DNA of 64,000 bases from Ferrovibrio sp046297595 (GTDB lineage Bacteria; Pseudomonadota; Alphaproteobacteria; Ferrovibrionales; Ferrovibrionaceae): NCBI RefSeq assembly GCF_046297595.1, contig NZ_JBKBHT010000005.1, positions 206,124 to 270,123 on the forward strand, in the 5' to 3' direction. Under the pieces are notes generated by a model. That model was not told the origin of the DNA. It ran no database searches and worked only from the letters and a program-made list of their open reading frames with translations. Shown piece by piece: positions 53,203-63,880 of the stretch; position 1 is the stretch's first letter; each line of letters begins with the position of its first letter. Position numbers and translations under genes: made by a program.

Positions 53203-54234
53203 ATGGCTGATCCGCGCTTCTTTGAGCGAGCGGGGCCTTTCGCGCTGGGCGACCTTGCCCAGCGATGCGGTGCCAGACTGGCGGATACCGGGCAGGCCGG
53301 TTATCTGGTCAGCGATGTCGCTCCCCTGGATCAGGCCGGTCCGGATCAGTTGGCATTTCTCGACAATCCCAAATACGCCGAAAGCTTCGCCGCTACCCAT
53401 GCAGGAGCCTGCATTTTGCATGAAAAGCATGCCGGACTCGCGCCGGCCGGCGTGGCTCTATTGTTTTCGGCCAAGCCGTATCTGAGTTATGCGCGAGCGG
53501 CGCAGGCATTTTATCCGGCGTCGCGCCCGGCTGCCGGTATTCATGTCTCAGCCATTATTGATCCCACGGCCAAACTGGGACCGGACATAACGGTCGCTGC
53601 GGGCGCAGTGATCGAGGCTGGTGTCGAGATCGGATCGGGCAGCATGATCGGTCCAGGCAGCGTGCTCCATCGCAATGTGGTTATCGGTGCCGAATGCCGC
53701 GTGGGTGCAAACGTTACCCTGACCCACTGCCTGATCGGCGACCGCGTTACCCTGCATCCCGGTGTGCGGATTGGCCAGGACGGGTTTGGCTTTGCGCCGG
53801 ATCCGACCGGGCATGTGAAGGTGCCACAGCTGGGCAGGGTGCTGATCGGCGATGACTGCGAGATCGGTGCCAACAGTACGATTGACCGAGGAGCCGGTCC
53901 GGATACCGTGATCGGGCCGGGCTGTTGGATTGATAATCTGGTCCAGATCGGGCACAACGTCACCCTCGGGCGTGGCTGTATTATTGTGGCCCAGGCCGGT
54001 ATTGCGGGTTCGACCCAGCTTGGCGATTTCGTGGTGCTGGCGGCACAGAGTGGCATTGCCGGTCATCTCAAGATCGGCACTGGCGCCAGGATCGGGGCGA
54101 AATCGGGCGTCATGACCGATATCCCGGCCGGGGACAGCTATTTCGGTATCCCGGCAACGAAGGTGAAGGAATATTTCCGGCAGGTCGCTACTCTACGGCG
54201 CCTGGCGCAGAAGAAGGGTGGGCAAAATGAGTGA
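53203..54234 (+). CDS. lpxD: UDP-3-O-(3-hydroxyacyl)glucosamine N-acyltransferase
   Basis: The third step of lipid A synthesis, adding a second acyl chain. It has 343 residues: an N-terminal uridine-binding domain, and a left-handed beta-helix of hexapeptide repeats at about 115-300 (VSAIIDPTAKLGPDITVAAGAVIEAG). The GHNVTLGRGC segment holds the likely catalytic His. A C-terminal helix ends the protein. It overlaps fabZ by 8 bases. Confidence 0.96.
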   Translation: MADPRFFERAGPFALGDLAQRCGARLADTGQAGYLVSDVAPLDQAGPDQLAFLDNPKYAESFAATHAGACILHEKHAGLAPAGVALLFSAKPYLSYARAAQAFYPASRPAAGIHVSAIIDPTAKLGPDITVAAGAVIEAGVEIGSGSMIGPGSVLHRNVVIGAECRVGANVTLTHCLIGDRVTLHPGVRIGQDGFGFAPDPTGHVKVPQLGRVLIGDDCEIGANSTIDRGAGPDTVIGPGCWIDNLVQIGHNVTLGRGCIIVAQAGIAGSTQLGDFVVLAAQSGIAGHLKIGTGARIGAKSGVMTDIPAGDSYFGIPATKVKEYFRQVATLRRLAQKKGGQNE

Positions 54235-54697
54235 GAGCCAGACGGGAGCCAGCGTCGGAACCATCGACATCCTGCGGATCATGGAGATGATCCCGCATCG
54301 CTACCCCATGCTGCTGATAGACCGTGTGGTGGACATGCATGCAGGCAAGGGCGCGGTCGGCATCAAGAATGTCACAATCAATGAACCGCAATTCACCGGT
54401 CATTTCCCCAGCCAGCCGGTGATGCCCGGCGTGATGATCGTCGAAAGCATGGCTCAGACGGCAGCCGTGCTGGTGGTCTACACGCTGGGGAAGGAGTCCG
54501 AGGGCAAGTTGGTCTATTTCATGACCATCGACGAAGCCCGTTTCCGTAAGCCAGTAACGCCGGGCGATCAGATGCATATCCATGTCAGCGCGCTCAAGCA
54601 GCGCGGGCCGGTCTGGAAATTCGAGGGCAAGGCCATGGTGGATGGTAAGCTGGCGGCCGAGGCGATCTTCTCGGCTATGATCCTCGACAAGAAATAA
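54227..54697 (+). CDS. fabZ: 3-hydroxyacyl-[ACP] dehydratase FabZ
   Basis: A hot-dog-fold dehydratase of fatty acid synthesis, 156 residues. The active-site histidine is in MIPHRYPMLLIDRVV, and the central helix with the catalytic glutamate is HFPSQPVMPGVMIVESMAQ. The ATG at 54227 lies inside the lpxD end, behind AAGGGTGGG. It supplies acyl-ACP substrates to the neighbouring lipid A genes. Confidence 0.97.
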   Translation: MSESQTGASVGTIDILRIMEMIPHRYPMLLIDRVVDMHAGKGAVGIKNVTINEPQFTGHFPSQPVMPGVMIVESMAQTAAVLVVYTLGKESEGKLVYFMTIDEARFRKPVTPGDQMHIHVSALKQRGPVWKFEGKAMVDGKLAAEAIFSAMILDKK

Positions 54698-54701
54698 GCG
54701 C

Positions 54702-55508
54702 ATGGCCCAGATACACCCCTCGTCTGTCATCGAAGACGGCGCCAAGATTGGCGCGGATGTACGGATCGGACCGTTCTGCCAGGTTGGCGCCGGCGTGGAA
54801 CTTGGCGACGGGGTGGAATTGGTCAGTCACGCGGCTGTGGCTGGGTTTACCAGTGTCGGCAGCGGTACGAAGATATTTCCCTTTGCCTCGGTAGGGCATC
54901 AGCCGCAGGATCTGAAATACAAAGGGGAACCTTCGCGTCTCGTGATCGGCAGGAACAACATGATCCGCGAAGGCGTGACCATGAACCCCGGCACTGAAGG
55001 CGGGGGCATGCTGACCAAGGTGGGCGATAATTGCCTGTTCATGGCCGGCGCCCATGTGGCGCATGACTGCATCCTTGGCGACCATGTGATCATGGCCAAC
55101 AACGCCACCTTGGCCGGCCATATCGAAGTTGGCGACTATGCCTTCGTTGGCGGTCTGGCCGCCGTGCACCAGTTCTGCCGCATCGGCAAGCATGCCATGA
55201 TCGGCGGCATGTCCGGTGTGGAGCAGGATGTCATCCCCTTCGGGATGGTGACCGGTAACCGGGCGCATCTCTCCGGCCTGAATCTGGTGGGCCTCAAGCG
55301 CCGCGGCTTTGATCGTGACGAGATTCACAAGCTGCGTTCCGCTTACCGGATGCTGTTCGCGGACGAAGGCACGCTGGCCGAGCGTATGGAAGACGTCGCC
55401 CAGCTTTTCCCCAATGTAGGCCTTGTGCAGGATGTCGTCGATTTCATCCGCAATGCTTCCGCACGGGGCGTCTGCCAGCCGTTGCCGGATGGCACCAAGC
55501 CCGCTTAA
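54702..55508 (+). CDS. lpxA: Acyl-[ACP]-UDP-N-acetylglucosamine O-acyltransferase
   Basis: The first step of lipid A synthesis. It has 268 residues of hexapeptide repeats forming a left-handed helix. The catalytic His is in AGAHVAHDCILGDHVIMAN, and the GGLAAVHQFCRIGKHAMIGG block is standard. The C-terminal helical domain is present. It starts four bases after fabZ and overlaps lpxI by 20. Confidence 0.97.
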   Translation: MAQIHPSSVIEDGAKIGADVRIGPFCQVGAGVELGDGVELVSHAAVAGFTSVGSGTKIFPFASVGHQPQDLKYKGEPSRLVIGRNNMIREGVTMNPGTEGGGMLTKVGDNCLFMAGAHVAHDCILGDHVIMANNATLAGHIEVGDYAFVGGLAAVHQFCRIGKHAMIGGMSGVEQDVIPFGMVTGNRAHLSGLNLVGLKRRGFDRDEIHKLRSAYRMLFADEGTLAERMEDVAQLFPNVGLVQDVVDFIRNASARGVCQPLPDGTKPA

Positions 55509-56319
55509 GCTCGGTCTCATCGCCGGCGGCGGGCAGATTCCCACGCTGATCCGCGATGCCTGCAGGGCGGAAGGCCGCCCGCTTTTCATTGCGGCCCTGA
55601 ACGGATTCTGTGAGCCTGCCAGCGTGGCTGGTGCCGAACATGACTGGTTCGACCTGCCGCAGGTCGGCCGGTTGTTGAAAGCACTTAAGTCTGCGGGTGT
55701 GCAGCAGGTATGCCTCTGCGGCCATGTATCCAAGCCCGATTTCTCAAACCTGAAACCCGACTGGCGCGGCGCCATGCTGTTGCCGAAGCTGATCAAGGCC
55801 ACCCTGATCGGTGATGACGCTCTATTGCGTGTGGTGACGGAAACCTTCGAAGGCGAAGGCTTTGGGATCGTTGGGGTCGACGCGCTGATGCGTGATCTGC
55901 TGGTACGTGAGCAAGCATACTCGACGCGGCAGCCAACCGAGCAACAGGAAACCGATATCAGGGCAGCCATGGCCGCCGCGCGGGATTTGGGCATCGCCGA
56001 TCGGGGGCAGGCTGCCGTGGCGGCGCAGGGGATCGTCGTTGGGCTAGAAGACGATGCCGGCACGGATGCATTATTGCTGCGCATGGCATCGCGACCGGAG
56101 GCGCGCGGGGGCGTTCTAGCCAAATGCGTGAAGCCGCAGCAAGATCGCCGGGTCGATCTGCCCACAATCGGCGTCACCACCGTCGAGAACGCCGCCGCAG
56201 CCGGTTTGTCGGGTATTGCGGTTGAGGCCGGTGCGGCCTTGATGGTGGACGCGGCGGCCACGGCTGCGGCCGCCGACCGTCTGGGGCTGTTTTTGATCGG
56301 ACTGCGCCATGGCGGGTGA
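55489..56319 (+). CDS. lpxI: UDP-2,3-diacylglucosamine diphosphatase LpxI
   Basis: The LpxI (DUF1009) type of the lipid A pathway hydrolase, 276 residues, which replaces the unrelated LpxH in many alphaproteobacteria. It begins LKLGLIAGGGQIPTLIRDACR, and the C-terminal half has the conserved VAAQGIVVGLEDDAGTDALL and GGVLAKCVKPQQDRRVDLP, followed by PTIGVTTVENAAAAGLSGIAVEAG. The ATG at 55489 lies in the end of lpxA. It overlaps lpxB by 11 bases. Confidence 0.94.
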   Translation: MAPSPLKLGLIAGGGQIPTLIRDACRAEGRPLFIAALNGFCEPASVAGAEHDWFDLPQVGRLLKALKSAGVQQVCLCGHVSKPDFSNLKPDWRGAMLLPKLIKATLIGDDALLRVVTETFEGEGFGIVGVDALMRDLLVREQAYSTRQPTEQQETDIRAAMAAARDLGIADRGQAAVAAQGIVVGLEDDAGTDALLLRMASRPEARGGVLAKCVKPQQDRRVDLPTIGVTTVENAAAAGLSGIAVEAGAALMVDAAATAAAADRLGLFLIGLRHGG

Positions 56320-57517
56320 GGCGAGGCCATTGCGCATCGCGTTGATTGCCGGCGAGCCATCCGGTGACGTGTTGGGGGCCGGGCTCATGCGGGCGCTGCG
56401 CGAGGAAACCGGCGGCAACGTGGCGTTCACCGGGATTGGCGGCGAGCAGATGGGTGAGGAAGGGCTGCAAAGCCTCTTCCCTATTGCAGAACTGGCCGTG
56501 ATGGGCCTGGTCGAAGTTCTACCGCGCGCGAGGGCGCTGCTGCGGCGCATACAGCAGACTGCGGAATTCCTGTTGAACGATCCGCCCGACATCGTGGTGA
56601 CAATCGACAGCCCAGGTTTTACTCGCCGTCTTGCGCAGAAACTGGCGGTGCGCAGCTTTCCTTTGGTTCATTACGTCGCGCCCACCGTCTGGGCCTGGCG
56701 TCCGGGGCGAGCCCGGCGTCTCGCGCGACTGTACGATCATCTGCTGGCCGTGCTGCCTTTCGAGCCGCCGTATTTCGAGGTGGTCGGCTTGCCGACAACC
56801 TTTGTTGGCCATCCCGCCGTCGAGACTCTCCGTGCTGCACGTGAGCGCGAAGCCGCCGCCGTCGCTCAGGGCCGGGACTTCCGTCGCCGCCATAAGCTGG
56901 CGGCCGATGCCCGCCTGCTGGCAGTGATGCCCGGCAGTCGGCGAGGTGAGGTGACGCGGTTGCTGCCGATTTTCCGGGATGTGCTGTCTCGGCTGAAGGC
57001 CGGTGGGCTGCAATTGCAGGTGCTCCTGCCGACGGTGGGAACCGTCGCCCCAATGGTGCGGGAGGCCGCGCTCAGTCTGCCTTATCCTGCCATCGTGCTG
57101 GATCAGGCTGACGAGCGTTACGCTGCCATGCTTGCCGCAGAGGCCGCGCTGGCAGCTTCGGGTACGGTGACGCTGGAACTGGGCCTAGCAGGGACGCCGA
57201 CTGTACTGGCCTATAAGGTGAATCCGCTGACAGCGGCGATCGTGCGGCGCCTGATCCGCATCCCGTATGCCGGGCTGATCAATATCCTGCAGAAGAAACT
57301 CGTGATGCCCGAGTTCCTGCAACAGGATTGCCGCGCCGAACTGATCGCACCGGCTCTGAAGGCGTTGCTGAGCGATCCTGTCACGCGACAGCGGCAGATC
57401 GAGGCCTGTGCCGCCGTGGCCAGTCAGCTAGGCGCGGACGAGGCGCTGTCTCCCAGCCATCGCGCAGCCCGTGCCGTGCTGGCGGTTGCCGCGCGACGCC
57501 TGTTGCCGCCGGTCTGA
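56309..57517 (+). CDS. lpxB: Lipid-A-disaccharide synthase
   Basis: A family 19 glycosyltransferase, 402 residues, that joins UDP-diacylglucosamine to lipid X. Typical sequence is IALIAGEPSGDVLGAGLM at the start, FTGIGGEQMGEEGLQSLFPI, the VHYVAPTVWAWRPGRARR block at about 126, and ASGTVTLELGLAGTPTVLAYK at about 288-308. It is the last lipid A gene of the run. Confidence 0.96.
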   Translation: MAGEARPLRIALIAGEPSGDVLGAGLMRALREETGGNVAFTGIGGEQMGEEGLQSLFPIAELAVMGLVEVLPRARALLRRIQQTAEFLLNDPPDIVVTIDSPGFTRRLAQKLAVRSFPLVHYVAPTVWAWRPGRARRLARLYDHLLAVLPFEPPYFEVVGLPTTFVGHPAVETLRAAREREAAAVAQGRDFRRRHKLAADARLLAVMPGSRRGEVTRLLPIFRDVLSRLKAGGLQLQVLLPTVGTVAPMVREAALSLPYPAIVLDQADERYAAMLAAEAALAASGTVTLELGLAGTPTVLAYKVNPLTAAIVRRLIRIPYAGLINILQKKLVMPEFLQQDCRAELIAPALKALLSDPVTRQRQIEACAAVASQLGADEALSPSHRAARAVLAVAARRLLPPV

Positions 57518-57574
57518 CCTCGACTTCCGTTCGCCGACAACTATTTTGCCGTTTCACATGCCCCGGAGGATATC

Positions 57575-58015
57575 ATGAGCCAAACCGCAACCGCCGACAA
57601 GCCGGCAACCCCAGCCCAGGCCACGCCATTCCGCATGCTGCATACCATGCTGCGGGTGCTGGATCTGGAGAAGTCGCTGGATTTCTATGTCAATAAGATG
57701 GGCATGAAATTGCTGCGCCGGCAGGACTACCCGGGCGGTGAATTCACTCTGGCCTTCGTCGGGTATGGTGACGAAAAGGATCAGGCGGTGATCGAGCTGA
57801 CGCATAACTGGGGGCAGAAAGAGCCCTATACCATTGGCAGCGGCTACGGCCATATTGCCATCGGCGTTCCCGATATCTACGGCCTGTGCGAGACACTGCA
57901 GTCTTCGGGCGTGAAGATTCCGCGTCTGCCAGGTCCGATGAAACACGGCGGCAGCGTGATCGCTTTCGTCGAAGACCCGGACGGTTACAAAGTCGAGTTG
58001 ATCGAGAAGAAATAA
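57575..58015 (+). CDS. gloA: Lactoylglutathione lyase (glyoxalase I)
   Basis: It converts the methylglyoxal-glutathione adduct to lactoylglutathione. It has 146 residues, a vicinal oxygen chelate fold. Metal and substrate residues are seen in MLHTMLRVLDLEKSLDFY, the ELTHNWG motif with its Glu, and YGHIAIGVPDIYGLCE, with FVEDPDGYKVELIEKK at the end. A CGGAGGA site precedes the ATG, and a terminator follows. Confidence 0.95.
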   Translation: MSQTATADKPATPAQATPFRMLHTMLRVLDLEKSLDFYVNKMGMKLLRRQDYPGGEFTLAFVGYGDEKDQAVIELTHNWGQKEPYTIGSGYGHIAIGVPDIYGLCETLQSSGVKIPRLPGPMKHGGSVIAFVEDPDGYKVELIEKK

Positions 58016-58037
58016 GTCCCGCTGGCCCGAAAAAGCG

Positions 58038-58065
58038 AAAGGCCCGGCAATTGCCGGGCCTTTTT
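58038..58065. terminator. Rho-independent terminator after gloA
   Basis: AAAGGCCCGGC and GCCGGGCCTTT form a perfect 11-bp stem around an AATT loop, followed by T bases. It lies between gloA and the converging small gene and may serve both strands. Confidence 0.92.
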
Positions 58066-58086
58066 GCGTTTTGCTACTGGCGGCAT

Positions 58087-58296
58087 TCAGAAGCGGGTGG
58101 CGATCCAGGTCAGGCCGAGAGCCATCAGGCCGACCCAGACCCAGAATTGCGGCTTGCGCAGCAGGGAACCTGGCGGCATCCGGTTGTCGTTGGATGGTGC
58201 CGGCATGGTGAGATAGCCGGGACGCAGCCAACCATAGCCGGTTGTCCGGTTGCCCGTCGGCGGTTCACCGCCATGCTGTTCCGCTCGCTTGCCCAT
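58087..58296 (-). CDS. Small hypothetical protein with one C-terminal membrane helix
   Basis: A 69-residue protein with a hydrophilic, Pro/Gly/Asn-rich N-terminal part (about 1-50) and one hydrophobic helix at the end (FWVWVGLMALGLTWIATRF). The ATG at 58296 is chosen because a GGAGG sits 7 bases before it; an ATG at 58311 is an alternative. It lies 47 bases downstream of gltA in the same direction, so it may be co-transcribed. No family was recognised. Confidence 0.6.
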   Translation of the reverse strand: MGKRAEQHGGEPPTGNRTTGYGWLRPGYLTMPAPSNDNRMPPGSLLRKPQFWVWVGLMALGLTWIATRF

Positions 58297-58343
58297 CGGC
58301 CCGCCTCCCATCGGTGCCGCCAACAGCCCTTATAAAACGCGCA

Positions 58344-59648
58344 TTATTTACGCTTGTCGAGTGGAATAAACGCGCGCTTGGGGGAACCGGTATAAAGCTG
58401 GCGGGGCCGGCCGATCTTCTGGGCTGGGTCCTCGATCATCTCGTTCCACTGGGCGATCCAGCCGACCGTGCGCGCCAGGGCGAACAGGGCGGTGAACATG
58501 GCGGTAGGGAAGCCCATCGCCCGCAAAATGATGCCCGAGTAGAAGTCGACATTCGGATATAGCTTCTTTGAGACGAAATAATCGTCTTCCAGGGCGATCC
58601 GCTCGAGTTCCATGGCCATCTTGAGCAGGGGCTCGTCCTTCACCCCCAACTCGTCCAGCACCTCGTAGCAGGTCTGGCGCATGACCTTGGCGCGGGGGTC
58701 GTAGTTCTTGTAGACGCGGTGGCCGAAACCCATCAGGCGGAAGCCCGAATTCTTGTCCTTCGCCTTCTTGACCGCCTCGCCGACCTTGTCGATCGAACCG
58801 ATCTCTTCCAGCATCTTCAGAACGGCTTCGTTGGCGCCGCCATGGGCCGGGCCCCAGAGGCAGGCGATGCCAGCGGCGATGCAGGCGAATGGATTGGCGC
58901 CCGACGAACCAGCCAAGCGCACGGTCGAGGTCGAGGCGTTCTGCTCGTGATCCGCATGCAGGATGAAGATGCGGTCCATGGCCTTGGCCAGCACCGGGCT
59001 GACCTTATAGGGCTCGGCCGGTACGCCGAAGGTCATGTGCAGGAAGTTTTCCGCATAACCAAGATCGTTGCGCGGATACATGAACGGCTGGCCAACCGAA
59101 TACTTGTAGGCCATGGCTGCAATCGTCGGCATCTTCGCGATCAGGCGATGCTGCGCGATCATGCGCTGGCGCGGATCGTCGTAGTCGGTCTGGTCATGAT
59201 AGAAGGCCGACAGGGCGCCGACGACGCCGCACATCACGGCCATCGGATGGGCATCGCGGCGGAAGCCGCGGAACAGGAAGTGGATCTGCTCATGCAGCAT
59301 GGTGTGCATGGTGATCGACTTCTCGAAATCCGTACGCTGCGTGGCGTTCGGCAGTTCGCCGTTCAGCAGCAGATAACAGGTTTCCAGGAAGGTCGACTTC
59401 TCGGCCAGGTCGGCGATGTCGTAACCGCGATACAGCAGCACGCCCTCATCGCCGTCGATATAGGTGATCTTGCTTTCGGTGCTGGCGGTCGAGGTAAAGC
59501 CCGGATCGTAGGTGAAATGGCCGGACTCGGCATAGAGCTTGCGGATGTCTATCACCGACGGGCCGACCGAGCCGTCCATCATGGGCAGGGTGATCGTCTT
59601 ACCGGTATTGGGATCGTTGAGCGTGACGGGCTTGCTGCCGGCGGTCAT
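58344..59648 (-). CDS. gltA: Citrate synthase
   Basis: It condenses acetyl-CoA with oxaloacetate to open the TCA cycle. It is a type II, NADH-sensitive-length protein of 434 residues. Active-site regions are ILHADHEQNASTSTVRLAGS, CLWGPAHGGANEAVLKML and GFGHRVYKNYDPRAKVM; the catalytic His and Asp are in these blocks. The N-terminal domain resembling the enterobacterial allosteric form is present. A perfect -10 box precedes it. Confidence 0.97.
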   Translation of the reverse strand: MTAGSKPVTLNDPNTGKTITLPMMDGSVGPSVIDIRKLYAESGHFTYDPGFTSTASTESKITYIDGDEGVLLYRGYDIADLAEKSTFLETCYLLLNGELPNATQRTDFEKSITMHTMLHEQIHFLFRGFRRDAHPMAVMCGVVGALSAFYHDQTDYDDPRQRMIAQHRLIAKMPTIAAMAYKYSVGQPFMYPRNDLGYAENFLHMTFGVPAEPYKVSPVLAKAMDRIFILHADHEQNASTSTVRLAGSSGANPFACIAAGIACLWGPAHGGANEAVLKMLEEIGSIDKVGEAVKKAKDKNSGFRLMGFGHRVYKNYDPRAKVMRQTCYEVLDELGVKDEPLLKMAMELERIALEDDYFVSKKLYPNVDFYSGIILRAMGFPTAMFTALFALARTVGWIAQWNEMIEDPAQKIGRPRQLYTGSPKRAFIPLDKRK

Positions 59649-59698
59649 TCGTTTACCCCCAGGGTTGGGTGACTGCGTATCTGGTTGTTGTGCAAACG

Positions 59699-59704
59699 AT
59701 TATA
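59699..59704 (-). promoter_or_regulatory. -10 box TATAAT of gltA
   Basis: On the minus strand a perfect TATAAT (59704-59699) lies about 50 bases upstream of the gltA start. The sequence 17 bases further upstream is a poor -35 box, so an activator may be used. Confidence 0.55.
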
Positions 59705-59870
59705 GGGTGGGCGGTGCGCCGGAGGAAAGAGTTCCGTCCGTCGCAAAATATCCGACCTTGGATGAATAAATTTCCAGCCCGCCATATTACGGCGGCGTAA
59801 CCAAGGTTTTCAGCCGGCAAGAGGCGTGTTAGCGGTGAAGCAACCAACATTGCCGTTCTGAGGATTTACC

Positions 59871-60455
59871 ATGCTGGATGCCGGCGCTCTCGATACCCTG
59901 TTCCGTCACGCGCGCACCCATGACGGCTGGCTGGACAGGCCGGTCAGCGACGAACAGCTGCATCAGATATATGAGTTGATGAAAATGGGTCCGACCAGCG
60001 CCAATTCCTGCCCGGCGCGCATTGTCTTCGTGCGGTCCCGGCAAGCGAAGGAACGCCTGCGTCCGGCGTTGTCGGAAGGCAACCTGGAAAAGACCATGGC
60101 GGCACCGGTGACTGCGATCATTGGTTTCGACCTGAAATTTTATGACCGGCTCCCCGACCTGTTCCCCCACAACCCGGAAGCCCGGAGCTGGTTTGCCGAC
60201 GATCCGAAAAGCGCCGAACTGGCCGCTTTCCGTAACGGCACCCTGCAAGGAGCATATTTCATCCTTGCGGCTCGGGCGGTTGGACTGGATTGCGGCCCGA
60301 TGTCGGGATTTGACAATGCTAAGGTGGATGCGGAATTTTTCCAAGAAACTTATGTGAAATCTAACTTCCTATGTAACCTCGGTTATGGCGATTCGAACAG
60401 GCTTTTTCCCCGCGGCCCCCGTCTTGGCTTCGAGGAAGTCTGCGTTGTTCTCTGA
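59871..60455 (+). CDS. RutE/HadB-like nitroreductase (malonic semialdehyde reductase type)
   Basis: A 194-residue FMN nitroreductase-fold protein of the RutE group, which reduces malonic semialdehyde to 3-hydroxypropionate after pyrimidine breakdown. Group features are LFRHARTHDGWLDRPVSDEQL at the start, KMGPTSANSCPARIVFV, and GPMSGFDNAKVDAEFF with CNLGYGD near the end. No other rut genes are present, so the call to that exact substrate is family inference. A TGAGGA site precedes the ATG. It is divergent from gltA. Confidence 0.85.
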   Translation: MLDAGALDTLFRHARTHDGWLDRPVSDEQLHQIYELMKMGPTSANSCPARIVFVRSRQAKERLRPALSEGNLEKTMAAPVTAIIGFDLKFYDRLPDLFPHNPEARSWFADDPKSAELAAFRNGTLQGAYFILAARAVGLDCGPMSGFDNAKVDAEFFQETYVKSNFLCNLGYGDSNRLFPRGPRLGFEEVCVVL

Positions 60456-60859
60456 TTGTACCCGTATCCGAGGCTGCGGGATCGACCTCGCCTGGGCCAG
60501 GAATGGCCACGAATCCCAGTGTTTTTGAGCCTTCCCGAGCGACCTGAAAAACTTCATCGCAATTGCTCAAATCGCGCTTGACCGGGCAGGGGGCCATGAG
60601 TAATGTCCGCCCCGCGATTCGACCTGGTGGTAGGGGTTCAACCTAGACACAGATCGATGAACGGCCAGGGTCTCCGTAGCGCTCACGTCGAGGCTAGGCT
60701 TACGCAAGAGACATAATGACCCCTCTCCGTGATCGATGGATCACAAGGATGGGTCGGGAGCGAAGTTTCAAGGTGGATTGCCGGGCCCAGAGGGCCGTCG
60801 GTGGTTCGCCTTGGGTTGTTTTTGTGTGTTGAACCAAACTTGGCGGAGTTTCCACTCGT
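60456..60859 (+). other. 404-base leader and promoter region before rpsL
   Basis: It contains a good promoter at 60578-60606, then about 250 bases of likely untranslated leader. Two hairpins are visible: GTGATC-GATG-GATCAC at 60729-60744 and GGCCC-AGA-GGGCC at 60784-60796. A 19-codon open frame at 60657-60716 has no ribosome-binding site. No tRNA or recognised RNA family was found. Confidence 0.55.
60578..60606 (+). promoter_or_regulatory. Strong promoter of the str operon (rpsL-rpsG-fusA-tuf)
   Basis: TTGACC (60578-60583) and TAATGT (60601-60606) are separated by 17 bases, a near-consensus sigma-70 pair. Transcription would begin near 60613, about 247 bases before rpsL. Confidence 0.65.
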
Positions 60860-61231
60860 ATGCCGACGATCAACCAGCTGATCCGCAAGCCGCGCTCGCC
60901 GAAGCCGGTCCGTGACAAGGTTCCTGCCCTGCAGGAATGCCCGCAGCGCCGCGGCGTCTGCACGCGCGTCTATACCACGACGCCGAAGAAGCCGAACTCG
61001 GCCCTTCGTAAGGTTGCCCGCGTGCGCCTGACCAACGGCTTCGAGGTCACCAGCTACATTCCTGGCGAAGGCCATAACCTGCAGGAACACTCGGTGGTGA
61101 TGATCCGCGGCGGCCGCGTCAAGGATCTGCCCGGCGTGCGCTACCACATCATCCGCGGCGTGCTCGACACGCAGGGCGTCAAGGACCGCAAGCAGCGCCG
61201 TTCGAAGTACGGCGCGAAGCGTCCGAAGTAA
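60860..61231 (+). CDS. rpsL: 30S ribosomal protein S12
   Basis: A decoding-centre protein of 123 residues, standard length. TINQLIRKPR at the start, TTPKKPNSALRKVARVRLTNG (with the Lys positions tied to streptomycin response), and the GEGHNLQEHSVVMIRGGRVKDLPGVRYH block are diagnostic. First gene of the str operon. A GGCGGAG site lies upstream of the ATG. Confidence 0.98.
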   Translation: MPTINQLIRKPRSPKPVRDKVPALQECPQRRGVCTRVYTTTPKKPNSALRKVARVRLTNGFEVTSYIPGEGHNLQEHSVVMIRGGRVKDLPGVRYHIIRGVLDTQGVKDRKQRRSKYGAKRPK

Positions 61232-61246
61232 TCCAGGAGAGACCCG

Positions 61247-61717
61247 ATGTCGCGTCGCCACGCTGCTGAAAAGCGCGAAATCCTGCCGGACCCGAAGTTC
61301 GGCGATCTCGTGCTGACCAAGTTCATGAACATGCTGATGTACGACGGCAAGAAGTCGGCCGCCGAAGCCATCATCTATGGCGCTCTTGATCGTATCAAGA
61401 GCAAGACCGGCAACGACCCGGTCAAGATGTTCCACGATGCCCTGAACAACGTGCGTCCGCAGATCGAAGTGCGTTCGCGTCGTGTCGGCGGCGCCACCTA
61501 CCAGGTTCCGGTCGAGGTCCGTCACGACCGCGGCCAGGCTCTGGCGATCCGCTGGCTGATCTCGGCTGCCCGTTCGCGCGGCGAGAGCACCATGATCGAC
61601 CGTCTGTCGGGCGAGTTGCTGGATGCCGCCAACGGCCGTGGCGGTTCGGTGAAGAAGCGCGAAGACACCCATCGTATGGCGGAGGCCAATAAGGCCTTCT
61701 CGCATTACCGCTGGTAA
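61247..61717 (+). CDS. rpsG: 30S ribosomal protein S7
   Basis: A primary 16S rRNA-binding protein of the 30S head, 156 residues. MSRRHAAEKREILPDPKFGD at the start and the GGATYQVPVEVR with RWLISAARSRGE blocks are typical. A CAGGAGAG site precedes it, 15 bases after rpsL. Confidence 0.98.
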   Translation: MSRRHAAEKREILPDPKFGDLVLTKFMNMLMYDGKKSAAEAIIYGALDRIKSKTGNDPVKMFHDALNNVRPQIEVRSRRVGGATYQVPVEVRHDRGQALAIRWLISAARSRGESTMIDRLSGELLDAANGRGGSVKKREDTHRMAEANKAFSHYRW

Positions 61718-61747
61718 GAGCGGCTTAGAGAGTACCCGGAGATCGTC

Positions 61748-63826
<2,079 letters not shown>

Positions 63827-63880
63827 TCCGAAGACACCAGGCACCGAAACAGACACAGATCCGAATAGCGGAGAAGGCAG

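Noticed and set aside
60596..60646. A 16-codon open frame with a GGGGG stretch upstream in the rpsL leader.
   Set aside because: It overlaps the -10 box of the predicted promoter and would not be on the main transcript.
60657..60716. A 19-codon open frame in the rpsL leader, possible leader peptide.
   Set aside because: No ribosome-binding site and no run of regulatory codons.
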